Positions 60,459 to 64,000 of a stretch of 64,000 nucleotides of DNA are shown in pieces. The notes under the pieces are model-generated. The model was not told the origin of the DNA. It did not search any database and saw nothing but the letters and a program-made list of their open reading frames with translations. Origin of the DNA: Mucilaginibacter auburnensis (lineage in GTDB: Bacteria > Bacteroidota > Bacteroidia > Sphingobacteriales > Sphingobacteriaceae); the NCBI RefSeq assembly GCF_002797815.1, contig NZ_PGFJ01000002.1:620001-684000 (forward strand). The letters run 5' to 3'. The stretch's first letter is position 1, and each line of letters opens with the position of its first letter. Both the position numbers and the translations under genes were made by a program.

Positions 60459-62129
60459 TCATTTAGGGGTTACTATCGCCACCTGCATTTCGGACAGTTC
60501 TTTATCCCGCGTTGCTTTATTCAAAAAAGACGGCTTCAGCCTGCTTATCCAATATTTTTCAAAGCTTTTAAGTGGTTTAACCTCGTAGCCCGTTGCAGCC
60601 AATTCGTCAATAATGGCCTTGTTGCCGTAAAGGATGTAAGGTTTGTTTTTGACCTGTTGCAGCTGATCTGTATTCAATGTGTTGGCTTCTCCATCAATAT
60701 AGAACTCAAAGGGCGTAGTTATATCATCAGTAAGCTGTATAACCGACAATTTTTGAGGATTATTTTGATTAATCCACATGGCAGCCTCACTCCCGGCCTG
60801 ATATTTTAAAAGCGATTTGTAGAACACTTGGTTAATATACAAGTTGATAACAAACGAGATCATTGCCGTGCGTATTACTACCTGCGCCATATCTCCTCTG
60901 CTCACCCGCTGCGGAAGCAAAAACGCTAACCCTAAAATAGCAAGCATAAATACCCCTGTAACCGCGTTAAAAGTTTCGGGCTGATAGAAATAGTGCAAGG
61001 CCGCTATCACCAACAGCATAAGAATTATGACGATGGTTTGGGTTACTTTAACCGTCTTAATGCTTTGGCGGTTATGTAGCTGATACAGGTATTGCGCGGT
61101 CAGGATAGCAAAAAACGGAAAAACGATATTTAAATAATGCGGAAGCTGAAAGCTGGACGCCGAGAAAAGCAAAAAAGTAAGCATGGCACCGCTCAGGCAA
61201 TACCATTCCGTGCGAAAAGGTAGCCTGATGCCTTTTTTAATGACTTGGAAAATGGCTGCAAACAACAAAAGCGACCATGGCAAAAAGGCCCAAAGCGAAG
61301 TATGCACAAAAAAGAAGGGATCGCCATGACCCTTTATAGGACCGGTATTAAAAAACCTGCCGAACTGGCTATCCCAAAAAAAGAACCTGATACCTGAGAC
61401 ATGTGTTGTACCAAATACTACTTTCTCCGGATGCGCATCAAATTGCACGTACAGGCAATACAGCTCGGGTACAATAAAGACAAGTATCAATACAAAAGCC
61501 AATAACCATTTCAGGTTAAACAGCTGTTTCCATTGTCTTGTAATAAATAAATGCCCTGCAATGGCTCCGCAAATAGGCACGAGCGCAAACATACCTTTCG
61601 TCATCACCGCGCAGGCTGCAAACAAGCAGCCTAAAACTAATTGTAGGTAGTTTCCTTTTTGAGCCCGATAAAAATGATAAACGGATGCTATGATCAATCC
61701 GGTTAAGTACGGCTCGGCACGCACATCCATGTTAGATAAAACAATGTGCTGTGCAGTAAGCAATATCAACACCGCCCACAAAGCTATTTGCTCGTTATAC
61801 AAACGCTTACCAAACAGATAAGTGTAAGCAGCTCCCATCAGCATAACAAGCAGAGCAGGCAGCTTGTAGGCAATTGTTGTAAACCCAAAAAGCTTGAAAG
61901 AAAACGCGGTTAACCAAAATGGGAAATGCGGCTTATCCAGCCAGTCGGTACCGTTGTAAAAAAGCTCGACATAATTATTACGCAACACCATGGTTTTGGC
62001 TATGGTGGCATACAGCGCACCGTCCGGACCCATTATGGGAATGAACATGCCTGTTAAATTGATAACAACCGCAACACCTATTAAAAGGTACAGCCATTGC
62101 TTATCAATTATGGGGTTTGCGCGGTTCAT
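60459..62129 (-). CDS. GT39/ArnT-type membrane glycosyltransferase
   Basis: A 556-residue inner membrane protein with about twelve membrane segments. The first periplasmic loop contains GPDGALYATIAKTMVLRNNY and WLDKPHFPFWL, matching the acidic residue and the DKP motif of the PMT/ArnT family, which use polyprenyl-phosphate sugars to modify lipid A, proteins or other acceptors. The C-terminal domain (about 440-556) is soluble and outside the membrane. Donor and acceptor are unknown. It has a TACCTTTG element 8 bases upstream of the ATG. Confidence 0.85.
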   Translation of the reverse strand: MNRANPIIDKQWLYLLIGVAVVINLTGMFIPIMGPDGALYATIAKTMVLRNNYVELFYNGTDWLDKPHFPFWLTAFSFKLFGFTTIAYKLPALLVMLMGAAYTYLFGKRLYNEQIALWAVLILLTAQHIVLSNMDVRAEPYLTGLIIASVYHFYRAQKGNYLQLVLGCLFAACAVMTKGMFALVPICGAIAGHLFITRQWKQLFNLKWLLAFVLILVFIVPELYCLYVQFDAHPEKVVFGTTHVSGIRFFFWDSQFGRFFNTGPIKGHGDPFFFVHTSLWAFLPWSLLLFAAIFQVIKKGIRLPFRTEWYCLSGAMLTFLLFSASSFQLPHYLNIVFPFFAILTAQYLYQLHNRQSIKTVKVTQTIVIILMLLVIAALHYFYQPETFNAVTGVFMLAILGLAFLLPQRVSRGDMAQVVIRTAMISFVINLYINQVFYKSLLKYQAGSEAAMWINQNNPQKLSVIQLTDDITTPFEFYIDGEANTLNTDQLQQVKNKPYILYGNKAIIDELAATGYEVKPLKSFEKYWISRLKPSFLNKATRDKELSEMQVAIVTPK

Positions 62130-62137
62130 TGTTTAAC

Positions 62138-62145
62138 CAAAGGTA
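62138..62145 (-). promoter_or_regulatory. -7 element of the GT39 gene
   Basis: TACCTTTG on the minus strand, 8 bases before the ATG at 62129. Confidence 0.5.
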
Positions 62146-62156
62146 AACAGTTTACG

Positions 62157-63452
62157 CTACTTTTTGGCAGTGTTGAGCAAACGGTAGCCTACCAGCTCAT
62201 CCCAACGGGCACTTGGCGGGCGGTAATACACCAATACCTGGTATTCGTTCTGTGTTTCAAAATGGCTGCCTTCAACGGGTATATCGTCGGCTTTGCCAGC
62301 GTTGTCAACCCAGGTATATTCGTAATCGTAAACACCCTGTTTTAACAATAGTTTGATAAAATACCTGTTAACCGCGGCATCAAATTCGAGTTTGCTGCGT
62401 TCGTCAATACAGTAATCATTAAATTTCCCAATAATATGCACTGAACCCTGAGAAGGTAAACTCCCTGCAGCTAAATTAAAGTAAACGTACGTATAATCGC
62501 CATCACGACGGGCATCGTTACCATCCTGGTTAAGGATGTAAAACCTGCCATCATTATCAAACTGGAACAAGTAGTCAGGGCTGTTTCTAACAGGATCTAT
62601 CAGTAAAACTACCGCGTATGAAGTGTCTCTGTAAATGCGACCGATGCGCTCCGAATTAACTTTAAGTGTACGGGTATCAAATCGCCTAAACTCGTTACGC
62701 CCGGCAAAGTTATTGAGGTTAATATCATTATAAATCAATTGTCCGTTACGTACATAGGTAGGCGGAATATTGATCTGTACCGTTTCAGGGCGTTCATTTT
62801 GCATCACCACCACCCGCATATCTGAGTTGGGATTTTGCACCACCAGGCCACCGTAATTGATCTGCACATTAACTTTTTGTCCGGTTTGCCTTAGCTGGGT
62901 TAAGTTAGGCGTAACCACATCGGCACCAACGCCAACCTTACTCCCTAAAATAAAAAAGCGACGGGTAAGTATCATTTTACTTTGATCGCCATCCTCATAA
63001 ACCTTGAGGATGTAATTGCCTGATATTTTAGGCTTAATATTTTCGTTAGGAAATTTCACCTCATAATGCGTGTATTTACGCATGGTATTGGTGGAGTATT
63101 GATAATCAATAATGCGATCATCCTGATAACCCTGCATGTAAAAACCAACAGAAAGATTAGATGAGTTCCATTTATGGTCGCAGTGCTCCAAGGTGTAATA
63201 ATAGTTATGGTAACTACCGCGCAGGTCATCAAAAGCAAGCAATAGCTGCTCTGCAGAATTAAGATCGATTACAGGGAACGCGCCGACCTGTGCAGTATTG
63301 TAAAACTCAACACTTTTTATAGCGGGGTTGAAAACATTGTTGATATAGGGTGTTTGGGCGAACGTATTACCAAACGAGAAAATTGAAATTATGCATCCCG
63401 TGAAACTAATCAGTATATAAAAATACTTATTCTTTAATTTTCCCAAACTCAT
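62157..63452 (-). CDS. Type IX secretion system plug protein (DUF5103)
   Basis: A 431-residue periplasmic protein. The start at 63452 gives a short basic N-terminus and a signal peptide (YFYILISFTGCIISIFSFGN, cut near TFAQ); a longer start at 63497 adds 15 residues. The mature chain is all-beta, with the segments VKSVEFYNT-like IKSVEFYNTAQVGAFPVIDL, DHKWNSSNLSVGFYMQGYQD, FFILGSKVGVGADVV and the C-terminal YRPPSARWDELVGYRLLN typical of DUF5103. In Flavobacterium johnsoniae this protein plugs the periplasmic side of the SprA translocon. The upstream DKNYY gene overlaps its 5' end by 26 bases. Confidence 0.87.
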   Translation of the reverse strand: MSLGKLKNKYFYILISFTGCIISIFSFGNTFAQTPYINNVFNPAIKSVEFYNTAQVGAFPVIDLNSAEQLLLAFDDLRGSYHNYYYTLEHCDHKWNSSNLSVGFYMQGYQDDRIIDYQYSTNTMRKYTHYEVKFPNENIKPKISGNYILKVYEDGDQSKMILTRRFFILGSKVGVGADVVTPNLTQLRQTGQKVNVQINYGGLVVQNPNSDMRVVVMQNERPETVQINIPPTYVRNGQLIYNDINLNNFAGRNEFRRFDTRTLKVNSERIGRIYRDTSYAVVLLIDPVRNSPDYLFQFDNDGRFYILNQDGNDARRDGDYTYVYFNLAAGSLPSQGSVHIIGKFNDYCIDERSKLEFDAAVNRYFIKLLLKQGVYDYEYTWVDNAGKADDIPVEGSHFETQNEYQVLVYYRPPSARWDELVGYRLLNTAKK

Positions 63453-64000
63453 AAACGTGATATTTGTCCTTGCCTGAATAGCTGTTGATGACCTCAAATG
63501 TCGCCGGATCTGCGCCTATAAGGATTTTATTTTTATTTATAACCTTCTTCTTTGTTTTACCCCAATCTTCATCAACAGGAATGAATTCTTCAATATCACC
63601 AACATGGATGGTATCATTTCCGTGTATTAAGATTTTACCTGATTTAGACCAAGGATACTTCAACAATGTAATTTTATTAGGTGACACTCCTTTGATAGCA
63701 CATTCGTTTAAATCATTGTAAAAGCCAAAAAAGTAAACCGAATCTTTGTCCGCAAATGTGTAATTACCTATAAACTTAAACGAATTGGGGTCAATGTTCT
63801 CTATTTGCTTTCCATCTATGTATACTGACTTTTTATCCTTACCAAAGGTAAAACTACAGCCGCAATCAAAGTCAATCTTTTGAAATGTTCCTGCATCAGC
63901 TTTCTCTAAAAGTTTCTTGTTTTGCCCCGATACTTCGTTCCAATACTCATAAAATACATGACCGTTTTCAACAACATACCCCTGCCTACAACCAATCAAG
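63427..64000 (-). CDS. DKNYY-family lipoprotein (5' end outside window)
   Basis: At least 190 residues of a protein with DKNYY-type repeats, seen as FGKDKKSVYIDGKQIE, FADKDSVYFFG and SGKDKYHVYEFGK. The visible N-terminal part begins LIGCRQGY, where LIGC looks like a lipobox, so a signal peptide is coded just beyond the right edge, and the protein is probably an envelope lipoprotein. The first codon in the window is TTG, and there is no stop upstream within the window. Its end overlaps the 5' end of the T9SS plug gene by 26 bases, so the two are cotranscribed. Function unknown. Confidence 0.72.
   Translation of the reverse strand, partial: LIGCRQGYVVENGHVFYEYWNEVSGQNKKLLEKADAGTFQKIDFDCGCSFTFGKDKKSVYIDGKQIENIDPNSFKFIGNYTFADKDSVYFFGFYNDLNECAIKGVSPNKITLLKYPWSKSGKILIHGNDTIHVGDIEEFIPVDEDWGKTKKKVINKNKILIGADPATFEVINSYSGKDKYHVYEFGKIKE

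Noticed and set aside
1..64000. tRNA, rRNA, insertion sequences and prophage genes
   Set aside because: No cloverleaf-like gene, rRNA segment, transposase or phage protein was recognised in any gap or reading frame; small non-coding RNAs could still be missed by eye.

Overview
The window looks like a chromosomal segment of a Bacteroidota bacterium of the Sphingobacteriaceae type (Mucilaginibacter/Pedobacter-like; the genus is an inference). The evidence is a type III glutamine synthetase, a short 286-residue primary sigma factor, a fused SecDF, an Oar-like TonB-dependent receptor, a type IX secretion plug protein, a RES/Xre toxin-antitoxin pair, and more than twenty TAnnTTTG promoter elements of the Bacteroidota kind. 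I see no phage, insertion sequence, rRNA, tRNA or CRISPR array. About 60 genes fill nearly all of the sequence on both strands, many as convergent pairs sharing bidirectional terminators.

Layout. 1-6 kb: glnN (5' end cut off by the window), a ClC transporter, purM and a fatty acid hydroxylase-like enzyme. 5.4-9.5 kb: a TonB-dependent receptor with a downstream lipoprotein. 9.7-18 kb: lpdA, a metallo-beta-lactamase-fold hydrolase, rpoD, endonuclease V, a very small ABC system, a PhzF protein, a repeat-filled gap, an RluA-type pseudouridine synthase, a histone H1-like protein and an orphan response regulator. 18-28 kb: gatB with a thioredoxin-fold lipoprotein, a TetR regulator with visible operators next to a multi-pass membrane protein, cmk, arfB, an LpxR-like outer membrane protein, lon and a TPR protein. 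28-35 kb: a lipoprotein, metE with a divergent Lrp/AsnC regulator, a secreted protein with five exact 25-residue repeats, AraC and SDR genes, and a small HExxH protein. 35-44 kb: PIN-PhoH, ispE, thyA, folA, secDF and ndh. 43-48 kb: glgB and a GH31 alpha-glucosidase (glycogen/alpha-glucan metabolism). 48-56 kb: a LuxE-like protein, a PH-SHOCT protein, the RES/Xre pair behind tyrS, a DUF479 protein and rpsA. 55-64 kb: pyrR-pyrB with two downstream genes, MBL and HAD hydrolases, a GT39 transferase, the T9SS plug protein and a DKNYY lipoprotein cut by the right edge.

Functionally this is mostly housekeeping: nucleotide synthesis (purM, thyA, folA, pyrR, pyrB, cmk), translation (gatB, tyrS, rpsA, arfB), envelope export (secDF, T9SS plug, TonB receptor) and transcription (rpoD). 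No clear undescribed multi-gene system stands out. The best leads are the TetR/membrane-protein pair with 17-bp palindromic operators, the two-gene minimal ABC system, eight genes whose -7 element lies only 3-8 bases before the ATG (probable leaderless or very short leaders), and a dispersed intergenic repeat family that supplies the stop codons of two convergent genes.
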